Of a stretch of 64,000 bases of DNA, positions 41,229 through 49,656 are shown piece by piece. Below the pieces are notes generated by a model, which ran no database searches, was not told where the DNA came from, and saw only the letters and a program-made list of their open reading frames with translations. Both the position numbers and the translations under genes were made by a program. The first letter of the stretch is position 1; each line of letters begins with the position of its first letter. The DNA lies in the NCBI RefSeq assembly GCF_003989135.1, contig NZ_RYZZ01000017.1, positions 124,001-188,000 of the forward strand, read 5' to 3'. This stretch comes from Peribacillus cavernae (GTDB taxonomy: Bacteria > Bacillota > Bacilli > Bacillales > DSM-1321).

Positions 41229-43397
41229 ATGACTTTTTTCTCAAATGGTGTTATGCGGTTCTATAAATTTTTCTTGATTGTCTGGTCTATCGCAGCAATT
41301 GGGCTAGGAGTATTTGCTATCCAGCTTCCTTCAATTCTGGGTGGTGACGGTTTTGAAGTGGATGGGGAATATAACAGAGTCGAAAAGGAATTGAACAAAA
41401 CGTTTCATATTCCTGAATCAACCATACAGGTTACTTTTGAAAAGAGAACCGGTGAAAATAGCCAGTCGTTTAACAATAGGATTAACAACACACTTGCTGA
41501 TATCGAGAGCTTGCATGTAACGGCCGGCATTCAGTCCCCTTTGAAAGATAAGTCTTTGCGTACTAATGATTTCGCTTATGCCGTACTGTCTTTTGACTCC
41601 GGGGTAGATAATATGGAAAGCGAAATGAAAGCAATCAGAAGGATTACTGATCGTGACCAGCAAGTGAAATTAACAGGCATACCGGTTGTTTCCCAGGATA
41701 TTAACAAAGCCAGCCAGGATGATTTAAAACGAGCCGAGTTGATCGGGATTCCGGTGGCAATCGTCATTCTGCTTCTCGCATTTGGCAGCGTTGCCGCTTC
41801 TATAGTGCCAATTGCTGTAGGTGCGGTTACCGTCATTGCCTCTTTTGGTATTCTTTCACTAATTGGCGATCGTATGGACTTGTCCATTTTCCTGTTGAAT
41901 ATTGTCCCAATGATTGGGCTTGCCTTAAGCATTGATTTCTCACTTTTGTTTATTAACCGCTATCGTGAAGAGTTGAAAAGATCGGGACAAGCAGAAGCGA
42001 TCCACACCACGATACTGACCGCTGGACGTTCGATTCTGTTCTCTGCCCTGTGTGTGTTCATCGGTCTTGCAGCGATGCTCGTGATCAAAGTTGAGATCTT
42101 TCAAACTGTCGCCATCGGCGGTATGGTTGTAGTCGGAATTGCGGTCTTTTCATCCCTTACCCTGCTGCCATCCTTACTAATGATCATGGGGAAAAATATT
42201 AATAGATGGAGGATAATTAAAACGAAAGACACGAACGGCAGCGGCTGGAGGGAATTTGCCTTTGCAGTAATGAAGCACCCTGTCTTGATTTCAAGTGTTT
42301 CTTTCGTTGTCCTGCTTCTGGCCATCATCCCTGTAAAAGATATGAACCTGGTAATCCCGAAAGCAGATTCCCTTCCTGACAGCTATGAATCAAGACAGGC
42401 CCATGAACAGATCCAGAAAACCTTCAACAACAAAAATGAAAGCATCGTCTATGTGATTGCCGAAAGACCGGGAAGTTGGCTGGATGAGGAAGGTTTGCGA
42501 GAAATGAATCATCTGACCGCCACGTTACAAAAAGATAAAATTGTTCAGTCCATTGAGACGATTTATAGCCTTGCGGGAATGGATTCGCCAGAAAAGTTGG
42601 CTGCAGCTTTGAAAAACCCAAAAACGAAAGAGACTTTACAGCCCGCCATCGAACGTTATATCCAGGGCGATAAACTGCTTCTTCCAGTTACCCTTTCAGC
42701 CAGGGATACATCTGACGTCAGTCAGTCCTGGATCAGAAAATGGACGGAAAAGGAGTGGGATTACAGGTTATCGTTTGGCGGCAGCACTAAATTCAATCAG
42801 GAAATTTTCGATGAAATTTACGATAAAATTCCACTTGTGCTGGCGATTATCCTTATATCGACCTTTATCATACTGACACTGGCGTTCAGATCACTCGTCA
42901 TTCCCCTTAAAGCGATATTAATGAATATTGTCAGCTTGAGTGCTGCCTTTGGCGTTCTGGTCTGGATTTTTCAATACGGACACTTCGGTCTGGAGGAAAC
43001 AGATATCACGTTAATTATTCCAGTACTTGTCTTTAGCCTTGTTTTCGGGTTAAGCATGGATTATGAGGTGTTCCTGATTTCACGCATCCAGGAAATATAT
43101 CTAGAAAGCGGCAATAACGACCTGGCGACCGCTGAAGGACTTGCATCAACGAGTAAAATCATCACCTCTGCCGCATTGATCATGATTGTTATCACGGGGG
43201 CATTTGCGTTTACCGGGGTAATGCCTGTCAAGCAAATTGGAGTGGGAATTGCGATTGCTATCTTCATTGATGCAACGATCATTCGATTATTGCTTGTGCC
43301 ATCTCTGATGAAACTTTTAGGTGATTGGAACTGGTGGCTGCCGTTCGCAGGCAAAAACAGAATGTCTTCCAGGTCTAGAAAAGTAAATAAGGGCTGA
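41229..43397 (+). CDS. MMPL/RND family transporter (YdfJ/YdgH type)
   Basis: 722 aa. Two homologous halves, each one helix, a large outer loop and five or six helices: first-half helices near VWSIAAIGLGVFAI, IGIPVAIVILLLAFGSVAAS, FLLNIVPMIGLALSIDFSLL (the GxxxDY-like MMPL motif as LSIDFSLLFINRYREEL), second half IILISTFIILTLAFRSLVIP and VFGLSMDYEVFLISRIQEIY. ATG 41229 has AAAGGAG eight bases upstream. Proton-driven exporter of lipids or drugs in the plasma membrane; substrate unknown. Confidence 0.9.
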   Translation: MTFFSNGVMRFYKFFLIVWSIAAIGLGVFAIQLPSILGGDGFEVDGEYNRVEKELNKTFHIPESTIQVTFEKRTGENSQSFNNRINNTLADIESLHVTAGIQSPLKDKSLRTNDFAYAVLSFDSGVDNMESEMKAIRRITDRDQQVKLTGIPVVSQDINKASQDDLKRAELIGIPVAIVILLLAFGSVAASIVPIAVGAVTVIASFGILSLIGDRMDLSIFLLNIVPMIGLALSIDFSLLFINRYREELKRSGQAEAIHTTILTAGRSILFSALCVFIGLAAMLVIKVEIFQTVAIGGMVVVGIAVFSSLTLLPSLLMIMGKNINRWRIIKTKDTNGSGWREFAFAVMKHPVLISSVSFVVLLLAIIPVKDMNLVIPKADSLPDSYESRQAHEQIQKTFNNKNESIVYVIAERPGSWLDEEGLREMNHLTATLQKDKIVQSIETIYSLAGMDSPEKLAAALKNPKTKETLQPAIERYIQGDKLLLPVTLSARDTSDVSQSWIRKWTEKEWDYRLSFGGSTKFNQEIFDEIYDKIPLVLAIILISTFIILTLAFRSLVIPLKAILMNIVSLSAAFGVLVWIFQYGHFGLEETDITLIIPVLVFSLVFGLSMDYEVFLISRIQEIYLESGNNDLATAEGLASTSKIITSAALIMIVITGAFAFTGVMPVKQIGVGIAIAIFIDATIIRLLLVPSLMKLLGDWNWWLPFAGKNRMSSRSRKVNKG

Positions 43398-43412
43398 CTA
43401 CGCAGTCAGCCC
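43391..43412. terminator. hairpin between convergent genes
   Basis: GGGCTGACT-ACGC-AGTCAGCCC, overlapping the MMPL stop; T-rich flanks are weak. Confidence 0.7.
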
Positions 43413-43424
43413 CTTCATCCGAGA

Positions 43425-44279
43425 TTATTTCAAAACTTTTACACTCACTTGTTTTGCTCCCCAATTAATCGCATCACTTTTATTTTGGAAGTAGAGGTCA
43501 ATTTTGTTCCCTTTAATAGCGCCGCCTGTATCAGCAGCTGTGGCATAGCCATAGCCTTCCACATATACTTTAGAGCCCAAAGGAATCACATTTGGATCCA
43601 CGGCAATTACTTTTGCATCCGGATTTGCTTTCAAATCGACTCCCGTAGCGGTCACCCCGCTGCAGCCTTCGCAATATGCTGTATAGCCGGTAGCTCTTGC
43701 AGTTAACTCTTTGGAAGCCTCTCCTTGTGTATCAGCGGAAGCATTGTTGCTTGAAACTGGTTCTGCCTTAGGTGCTGGCTTGGCTGGTTCGCTTTGTTGT
43801 GCCGGTTTGGCTGCTTCGCTTTTCGGGGCAGCCGGTGCTTTTGCCGTTTGAGGGGCAGCTGCTTTTTGGACAGGTGCAGATACTTTTTCGGCTTCGGCAG
43901 GAGCTGAAGTATTGTTTTGTCCTGTAAGTATAAAGAGCTGTCTGCCCGGATAGATGATGTCTGAATTTAGTTTATTCCATGTTTTAAGGTTATCCACTGT
44001 TACACCATATTTGTTGGCGATTTTCCAAAGAGTGTCGCCTGATTTGATCGTATGATATTCGTCTCTCGAAATCTTAAGTACATCGTCCGGATGAATCGTA
44101 TGAGAAGCCAGGTTATTCCAGGACTTTAATTCTTCAACGGAAACTTCGTATTTTTTTGATAGTTCCCATAGCGTGTCCCCATCTTTTACTTTCACATCCT
44201 GAGCGGATGCTTGTACTCCGAATCCACTTGTGATTGCAGCCGCTGCTGCAAAAGTCAAAATTGATTTTTTGATCTTCAT
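43425..44279 (-). CDS. yocH: cell wall hydrolase with two LysM repeats and 3D domain (YocH)
   Basis: 284 aa, same size as YocH. Signal peptide 1-26 (..GFGVQASA-QD). LysM repeats at ~28-72 (VKVKDGDTLWELSKKYEVSV) and ~75-118 (YHTIKSGDTLWKIANKYGVT). A low-complexity Ala/Pro/Lys linker (~125-185), then a C-terminal 3D domain (ATGYTAYCEGCSGVTATGVD, VIAVDPNVIPLGSKVYVEGY, AADTGGAIKG with the conserved Asp residues). A lytic transglycosylase-like muropeptide-releasing autolysin of the WalRK regulon. A perfect WalR box lies about 105 bases upstream. Confidence 0.92.
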   Translation of the reverse strand: MKIKKSILTFAAAAAITSGFGVQASAQDVKVKDGDTLWELSKKYEVSVEELKSWNNLASHTIHPDDVLKISRDEYHTIKSGDTLWKIANKYGVTVDNLKTWNKLNSDIIYPGRQLFILTGQNNTSAPAEAEKVSAPVQKAAAPQTAKAPAAPKSEAAKPAQQSEPAKPAPKAEPVSSNNASADTQGEASKELTARATGYTAYCEGCSGVTATGVDLKANPDAKVIAVDPNVIPLGSKVYVEGYGYATAADTGGAIKGNKIDLYFQNKSDAINWGAKQVSVKVLK

Positions 44280-44382
44280 AAATAGTTACCTCCTAGTAGC
44301 TTAGTTCAAAAGCTAACGTGACCTATGATAGCACAGATATTTTTCAAACAAAGGTCAACGAGGTAATAGTCTGATGACAAAG

Positions 44383-44399
44383 ATAACAGGTAGATAACA
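44383..44399 (-). promoter_or_regulatory. WalR (YycF) binding site
   Basis: TGTTATCTACCTGTTAT on the minus strand is an exact fit to TGTWAH-N5-TGTWAH. A further TGTAAT half-site lies just upstream at ~44404-44409. Confidence 0.82.
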
Positions 44400-44481
44400 A
44401 GTTATTACAGAGTGTAAGAAAAGTAATTTTGTCATATTTTCTAAAAACTTTTTAATAGTAAATCTTATCTCCTAAACTTGA

Positions 44482-44559
44482 GATCTGCTAATTTTCGAAT
44501 ATGGTTGCTATTTTACGGGTTTGGTTGCTAAATTTTTGCTTGGCTGCCAGGAGTGGGAA
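44482..44559. repeat. degenerate tandem array, 20-bp period, three to four units
   Basis: GATCTGCTA at 44482, TGGTTGCTA at 44502 and 44522, and TGGCTGCCA at 44541. Variable A/T-rich sequence fills the gaps. It lies between divergent yocH and cotJA; apart from this array and the WalR box the 350-base gap holds no gene. Confidence 0.7.
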
Positions 44560-44629
44560 TCACGTCATATATTCCCGTTTTCTGAATACCTTTTAAGTGG
44601 CATTGATTATTGGGAAAGGAGGAAATGAT

Positions 44630-44866
44630 TTGCATACTGAACATACACATCACTTTACACCAATAAAATCATATCGGCCGTTTCACAGCCCTTGTGATCC
44701 CTGCCCACCGATTGGAAGGAAGTATTATCGGACTCCGCCTAATTTATACATGAATTTTCAGCCGCCAAATCTAGAACAATTCTCGCCTCATGAGGCATTG
44801 ATGAAGGGTACATTATGGAAAGCATTATACGATTATTACGAAAATCCATATGAAAGGAAGTCTTAA
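44630..44866 (+). CDS. cotJA: spore coat assembly protein CotJA
   Basis: 78 aa from TTG 44630, chosen because AAAGGAGGAAATGAT lies directly upstream. Contains [20 protein letters not shown] and [20 protein letters not shown], the CotJA hallmarks (CDPCPPI, LEQFSPxEAL). Needed for incorporation of CotJC into the inner spore coat. First gene of cotJABC, normally sigma-E-controlled in the mother cell; GTCATAT at 44564 and GAATACCTT at 44584 are a weak sigma-E-like pair. Confidence 0.92.
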   Translation: MHTEHTHHFTPIKSYRPFHSPCDPCPPIGRKYYRTPPNLYMNFQPPNLEQFSPHEALMKGTLWKALYDYYENPYERKS

Positions 44867-44867
44867 C

Positions 44868-45134
44868 TTGGCTAAACATATTGATGATGAATATTATCAA
44901 TCTCTGGAACAGATTCAGGCTGCGGATTTCGTTCTGGTCGAACTCACGCTTTACCTCGATACTCACCCGGATGATCAGAGCGCGCTGCAGCAATTCAACC
45001 AATATTCGGATTACTCAAGGCAGTTAAAAAAGGTTTTTGAAGAGAAATATGGCCCTTTATTGCAATTTGGAGTAAGCAATGATCCGGGGCCCCGCTGGGA
45101 TTGGGGCCGCGCTCCATGGCCGTGGCAGGTATAA
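44868..45134 (+). CDS. cotJB: spore coat protein CotJB
   Basis: 88 aa from TTG 44868 ([20 protein letters not shown]), with AAGGAAG upstream; the ATG at 44850 lies inside cotJA. Pattern [20 protein letters not shown] and the Trp/Pro-rich end ([17 protein letters not shown]) are typical. One base separates it from the cotJA stop, so translation is coupled. Partner of CotJA/CotJC in the coat. Confidence 0.92.
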   Translation: MAKHIDDEYYQSLEQIQAADFVLVELTLYLDTHPDDQSALQQFNQYSDYSRQLKKVFEEKYGPLLQFGVSNDPGPRWDWGRAPWPWQV

Positions 45135-45148
45135 GGAGGGTATAGCAA

Positions 45149-45718
45149 ATGTGGGTTTACGAGAAAAAATTACAATATCCTGTAAAAGTCAGTCAATGCA
45201 ATCCTGCCCTGGCCAAGTTTTTGCTTGAACAGTACGGCGGGGCCGACGGTGAGTTGGCGGCAGCACTCCGGTACTTAAACCAGCGGTATACAATTCCGAA
45301 TAAGGTTATCGGTTTATTGAACGATATTGGTACTGAAGAACTCGCTCATTTGGAAATGATTGCAACTATGGTATTTAAACTGACAAAGGATGCAACTCCG
45401 GAGCAGCTTAGGGATGCGGGTCTTGCAGACCATTATGCCAACCATGACCATGCCCTTTACTATGAAAATGCGGCCGGTGTGCCGTGGACCGCTACCTATA
45501 TCCAAGCAAAAGGCGATCCGATCGCTGATTTATATGAGGATATAGCTGCTGAAGAAAAGGCGCGGGCTACTTACCAGTGGCTGATTGATATTTCCGACGA
45601 TCCGGATATCAATGATTCACTCAGGTTTTTAAGGGAACGGGAAATTGTCCATTCCTTGAGGTTCCATGAAGCTGTTGAAATTTTAAAAGATGACCGAGGT
45701 AAGAAACAGTTTTTTTAA
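45149..45718 (+). CDS. cotJC: spore coat manganese catalase family protein CotJC
   Basis: 189 aa. Ferritin-like di-manganese catalase fold: GADGELAAALRYLNQRY, DIGTEELAHLEMIATMVFKL (Glu and ExxH ligands), DIAAEEKARATYQWLI and EREIVHSLRFHEAVEIL as the second ExxH pair. MWVYEKKLQYPVKVSQCNPA is the CotJC N-terminus. Located in the coat, possibly protecting it from peroxide. AAGGAGGGTATAGC precedes ATG 45149. Last gene before a terminator. Confidence 0.95.
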   Translation: MWVYEKKLQYPVKVSQCNPALAKFLLEQYGGADGELAAALRYLNQRYTIPNKVIGLLNDIGTEELAHLEMIATMVFKLTKDATPEQLRDAGLADHYANHDHALYYENAAGVPWTATYIQAKGDPIADLYEDIAAEEKARATYQWLIDISDDPDINDSLRFLREREIVHSLRFHEAVEILKDDRGKKQFF

Positions 45719-45729
45719 GTCTTACATGC

Positions 45730-45761
45730 AAGAAGCAGCAGAACGAGTTCTGCTGCTTCTT
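45730..45761. terminator. bidirectional terminator, 15-bp perfect stem
   Basis: AAGAAGCAGCAGAAC-GA-GTTCTGCTGCTTCTT between convergent cotJC and cvfB. Confidence 0.88.
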
Positions 45762-45768
45762 AGTGTCG

Positions 45769-46635
45769 TTATTTCCGGTCGGAAGAATAAGTCCAACCCT
45801 CTTCCTGATATACTTTTTCTTCCTTCATCAGTTTGCCGAGCGCTCTTTTAAAAGCACCTTTGCTCAATCCAAAGTGGAATTGGATATCCTCCGGCGTACT
45901 TTTATCGCTGTAAGGCATTACTCCGCCCCTGTTTACTAAATAATTGTAAATAACCTGGGAGTCGTCTGCCATTTTCTCCTGTTTAAATGGAAGCAGGGAA
46001 ACATTCAGGCTTCCGTCCTCCTTGATGTCAATAACCCTTCCTTCGACGTACTCTCCAAGCCGCGGCTCCTCTTTGCGTTGCGTTTCATGGATAAAACAGC
46101 GATATCCTTCTGTGGACATCATAAATGAACCTACTTTTAAGAGACGATATACATGTCCCTCGACCGATTTATTTCTCCTTGCTTTTTCCGGAGCCTGTAC
46201 AGCAATCTCCTGAATGATATCTTCCGTTGCAAGTTTGCCAAACAGACGGCCATAGCGGTCCGTTTTCAAAGAGATGTAAAGCTTGTCGCCAACTGCAGGC
46301 CAAAGGTGTTTCAGGCTTGGCAAGTCATCGACCGAAACAAGAATATCCTTGGAAATCCCAATATTCGCAAACACACCGAGGTCGCTTTTTACGTTGACTA
46401 CCTCGGCCCAGCCATATATACCTGCTTGAATGTCCGGGATTGTCATTGTTGCCGAGATCCGGCCCTGTTTATCGTGGTATAAAAAGACATGGACCGTGTT
46501 GCCAATTTCAATTTCTTCTTCCAATTCGTTATTGTGAAGCAGGACGTCTTCACTTCCGTCCGTCAGGAAAAAACCAAAATCCGCCTCTCGTTCCACTTCT
46601 AATTCAACAACCGTACCGGCTTGTATTTTTGTCAT
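45769..46635 (-). CDS. cvfB: S1-domain RNA-binding protein CvfB (YitL)
   Basis: 288 aa. Three S1-like beta-barrels in tandem (~1-65, ~68-135, ~150-220; e.g. YGWAEVVNVKSDLGVFANIG and LGEYVEGRVIDIKEDGSLNV) and a C-terminal winged helix (STPEDIQFHFGLSKGAFKRA, then LMKEEKVY). This is the CvfB/YitL architecture. It binds RNA and affects virulence-gene expression in Staphylococcus; in Bacillus the role is unclear. TAGGAGGATATAAAG precedes ATG 46635. Confidence 0.9.
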   Translation of the reverse strand: MTKIQAGTVVELEVEREADFGFFLTDGSEDVLLHNNELEEEIEIGNTVHVFLYHDKQGRISATMTIPDIQAGIYGWAEVVNVKSDLGVFANIGISKDILVSVDDLPSLKHLWPAVGDKLYISLKTDRYGRLFGKLATEDIIQEIAVQAPEKARRNKSVEGHVYRLLKVGSFMMSTEGYRCFIHETQRKEEPRLGEYVEGRVIDIKEDGSLNVSLLPFKQEKMADDSQVIYNYLVNRGGVMPYSDKSTPEDIQFHFGLSKGAFKRALGKLMKEEKVYQEEGWTYSSDRK

Positions 46636-46810
46636 AATTCTTTATATCCTCCTACCTGCGATCCGAGCTATTCAATATTTTATCCAATAAGAGAATTCCC
46701 AACAAATTAGAATTTATCATTTTTCCCTTTGGATGTATAGCAGGTAAAAATCAGATAGATTCAGTGAGCCATATGTTAAAAGTTCTGCATATAGGAGGCC
46801 TATCGTCATC

Positions 46811-47881
46811 TCAATACCGAAGGAGTTGCTCCGCTTCTTCGATAATCGACTGGATCAAACGGCCCGCAGAAGCGTCTTTTCTTAAAAGCCTAGTTGCCTG
46901 GCCTGCCCATAAAGACATAAATTCGGGATTGTTTTGTTTGGCCGCTTCCTTTCGGATATCGCTTGTCATTGAATTTTGTGTCGGAAAAGCGGCCGGCGAA
47001 ACGCCTCTTTCGTCAAAATATTGCACAAATCGATTTTTGATTCCCCTGGCTGGGCGTCCCGAAAACACCTTGGTAACCACGGTACTTTCTTCGGTACTTT
47101 TCAAAAGTGCCTCTTTAAAAACTCGGTGTGCCCCTGACTCGATCGCCGGCAAAAAAGCCGTACCCATTTGTATGCCTGAAGCACCGAGGGCAAGCGCTGC
47201 GACGAGTCCGCGTCCGTCCATGATCCCACCTGCCGCAACGACAGGCAGCGAGACGGCATCAACCACTTGCGGCACAAGGGAAAACGTTCCAATGTTTGCT
47301 CCATTTTGATGAGTATCAAGGTGAAATGTGCCTCTGTGGCCGCCTGCATCACTGCCCTGTGCGATGATTATGTCTGCACCGCTTTTCTCAGCAAGCTTTG
47401 CTTCATCCACTGTCGTTACCATGGCCGTGATTTTCATATTATGCTGTTTTGCAACTTCCGTTTTATCGGGTGGCAGCACACCAAATGCCGTACTGATGAC
47501 TGGAACCTTTTCCTCTATTAGAACTTGAAACTGCTGGTTAAAAAGGTCCTTTGTTTCGACACGTTTCCCGCTTCTTTCGATTCCTAATTCATTTCGGAGT
47601 TCGTCGAGGACCTGTTGCGATTCATCCGCACCTTCAAAAGAATCCTTCATATCTGTACAAAAAAGATTCACCGCGAAAGGTTTGGCTGTCCTTTCCTTTG
47701 TCTCTCTTATCGCTTGCCTGATTGCATCTGGCGTCATATAGGAGGCACCAAATGAGCCTAATCCTCCTGCCTCCGAAACGCTGACGACAAGGTCCACAGT
47801 TGTCGGCCCTCCCGCCATTCCCGCCTGGATGATTGGATGTGTGATCTGCAGCTTGTCACACAGATCTGTTTGTAGCTTCAT
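46811..47881 (-). CDS. nitronate monooxygenase family protein, second copy
   Basis: 356 aa. I chose ATG 47881 (MKLQTDLCDKLQITHPIIQA) with GGGGGGACAG upstream. THPIIQAGMAGGPTTVDLVV is the family start, DIIIAQGSDAGGHRGTF (~173-189) holds the conserved His and FMN loop, LPVVAAGGIMDGRGLVAALA and GASGIQMGTAFL the phosphate-binding strand. This copy keeps the canonical Class I motifs better than the one at 4035, so it is the more likely true propionate 3-nitronate monooxygenase. Monocistronic. Confidence 0.9.
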   Translation of the reverse strand: MKLQTDLCDKLQITHPIIQAGMAGGPTTVDLVVSVSEAGGLGSFGASYMTPDAIRQAIRETKERTAKPFAVNLFCTDMKDSFEGADESQQVLDELRNELGIERSGKRVETKDLFNQQFQVLIEEKVPVISTAFGVLPPDKTEVAKQHNMKITAMVTTVDEAKLAEKSGADIIIAQGSDAGGHRGTFHLDTHQNGANIGTFSLVPQVVDAVSLPVVAAGGIMDGRGLVAALALGASGIQMGTAFLPAIESGAHRVFKEALLKSTEESTVVTKVFSGRPARGIKNRFVQYFDERGVSPAAFPTQNSMTSDIRKEAAKQNNPEFMSLWAGQATRLLRKDASAGRLIQSIIEEAEQLLRY

Positions 47882-48091
47882 AACTGTCCCCCCAGTTAAA
47901 ATTAGCAAATATTTTCTGGAAACAAAGTATGTAACATTTTCTTCAATGTCCCCATTATACCCTTATTTTACCTTAAAGAAGAGCTGCAGCAATATTATTT
48001 ATTTCACAGTTTTGAACATTATCCTAATAAAAAGTTTGGTTGAATTCCAGCATTTTTGCGATATGTAAATGATTCTGGTCCTATACCACCA

Positions 48092-48126
48092 TAAAAAACC
48101 GGCCCCTCATGCAGGAGGCTGGTTCT
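48092..48126 (-). terminator. Rho-independent terminator
   Basis: Minus strand AACCAGCCTC ... GAGGGGCCGGTTTTTT, 10 bases past the stop at 48136. Confidence 0.78.
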
Positions 48127-48135
48127 GTTTTAAAC

Positions 48136-48558
48136 TTATTCTTCCACTTTGACTTTTGCGATTCCAAAGCTTTCAAAATGCTGGTGGTATTGCTCTTCCA
48201 ATTCCATAAGCCGTTCAAGATATTCCTCTTCACTATAGTGATAGCTTTGATTTTCTTTATCGATGTCTTTTCGGGCCATATAATAAACGAATTTATCCCA
48301 AAACACCATGTCTTCATACGAGTCAAGGACCTGGAAAATTTCATTTTGCAGCACGGGAGCGGGTTCCAATAAATTTTGCTCGCTGTTATGGATGATATGG
48401 CCGAATTGAAAATCTTCAGCATGGGCCAAGATTGCTTGTTCCAACTCCCGATAGTCGTTATTGGGAGAATCTGGGTTCTCTGAATCCACGACCCACATGC
48501 CATATTCCATCAACTTTACTAAGCGTTCATATTGCTGCTTCGAGATATCAATTTTCAT
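48136..48558 (-). CDS. hypothetical protein, 140 aa
   Basis: MKIDISKQQYERLVKLMEYG at the start, then an acidic, aromatic-rich helical chain (FWDKFVYYMARKDIDKE; YLERLMELEEQYHQHFESFG). No signal or membrane segment. GGGAGATTTGC precedes ATG 48558. It looks like an uncharacterised Bacillaceae cytosolic protein. Single gene with a terminator. Confidence 0.75.
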   Translation of the reverse strand: MKIDISKQQYERLVKLMEYGMWVVDSENPDSPNNDYRELEQAILAHAEDFQFGHIIHNSEQNLLEPAPVLQNEIFQVLDSYEDMVFWDKFVYYMARKDIDKENQSYHYSEEEYLERLMELEEQYHQHFESFGIAKVKVEE

Positions 48559-48628
48559 GCAAATCTCCCTTATCCAAGATGATTTATATCACTATTACTT
48601 TACCTCATTTCATAATGGGATGGCAAAA

Positions 48629-48656
48629 TAAAAACGGCTGGACTCTCCAGCCGTCT
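48629..48656 (-). terminator. Rho-independent terminator
   Basis: ACGGCTGGA-GAG-TCCAGCCGTTTTTAT on the minus strand, just after the 64-aa gene. Confidence 0.88.
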
Positions 48657-48662
48657 CTACTC

Positions 48663-48857
48663 TTATTCACCCAGCTCCGTGACACTGAAATAAGCCGCTT
48701 TTTCCGTATCCACTACATAATGCGCGTTTCCTTTGACCAGATTATAATAGCGGTGCTTTTGAATATTGCTGATCATTTGAGTGGTATCTTCTTCCCCTTC
48801 CACCTCATGTGATAATTCTTTTTCCCCGTTAAAATAAAATGCTACTTTCAATTTCAT
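48663..48857 (-). CDS. hypothetical small protein, 64 aa
   Basis: MKLKVAFYFNGEKELSHEVE..., predicted two beta-strand pairs and a helix (TTQMISNIQKH). AAAGGATGTAGAAACAG precedes ATG 48857. No family recognised. Own terminator, so probably a real single-gene unit. Confidence 0.7.
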   Translation of the reverse strand: MKLKVAFYFNGEKELSHEVEGEEDTTQMISNIQKHRYYNLVKGNAHYVVDTEKAAYFSVTELGE

Positions 48858-49056
48858 CTGTTTCTACATCCTTTCACCATAAACGAAGTATTTGAGCAAT
48901 CGCTGCTCTATTCTCATAGCCTTTACTTGCCTGTCATAAACATACAGGAGAAAATTAATAGCTGCCAAATGTTTCTTTTGTACTCCAAGTAAAATCATGG
49001 TGAACAATTAATTGAAAGTAAGGTAAAATATAGTAGTGAGTAAAGGAGGTAAAAAC

Positions 49057-49569
49057 GTGAACATACGAATCGCTTCTGCAGCAGATATACAGGGGATTGC
49101 CCATGTACATGTAGACAGCTGGAAATCTACATATAAAGGAATCATCTCTAATGAATATTTGGCAAGCCTGGACACAGAAAAAAGGGCCGAGAGTTGGGAA
49201 AAGATTCTCAACAACGGAAAAAGTATTACTTATGTAGCTGAGAGTGAAACAGGTGAAATTGTCGGTTTTGCCAGCGGCGGCCAGGAACAGACGGGTGACC
49301 CCATATATATGGGTGAAGTATACGCCATTTATATTTTAGAGAGCCATCAAAGAAAGGGGCTTGGCAAAAAGCTTATAAAGCCGGTAATCGCCGAGTTAAT
49401 CAACAGAAAATTTCCGAACCTTGTTATTTGGGCCTTAGAAGAAAACGGGTGCCGCAGCTTCTATGAATCTTTAGGCGGAAAAATTGTCAATAAAAAGCCA
49501 ATTTTAATTTCCGGTTCCTCTTTAATCGAGGTTGCATATGGTTGGGATAATATACAAGAGGCATTATAA
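49057..49569 (+). CDS. GNAT family N-acetyltransferase
   Basis: 170 aa from GTG 49057 (MNIRIASAADIQGIAHVHVD), chosen because AAAGGAGGTAAAAAC precedes it. Motif A is VYAIYILESHQRKGLGKKLI (Q/RxxGxG/A acetyl-CoA loop, ~94-113); motif B region LVIWALEENGCRSFYESLGG. Substrate not predictable. Single gene. Confidence 0.88.
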   Translation: MNIRIASAADIQGIAHVHVDSWKSTYKGIISNEYLASLDTEKRAESWEKILNNGKSITYVAESETGEIVGFASGGQEQTGDPIYMGEVYAIYILESHQRKGLGKKLIKPVIAELINRKFPNLVIWALEENGCRSFYESLGGKIVNKKPILISGSSLIEVAYGWDNIQEAL

Positions 49570-49617
49570 ATTGAATGGTTGAGCTACCGTGATACAAATG
49601 GAGCTAAAATAGGAATA

Positions 49618-49648
49618 GGCTGACCCTGGTTCAGGATCAGCCCTTTCT
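49618..49648. terminator. hairpin between convergent genes
   Basis: GGCTGACCCTG pairs with CAGGATCAGCC (one mismatch); only a weak T-run. Confidence 0.6.
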
Positions 49649-49656
49649 CGTTACGA

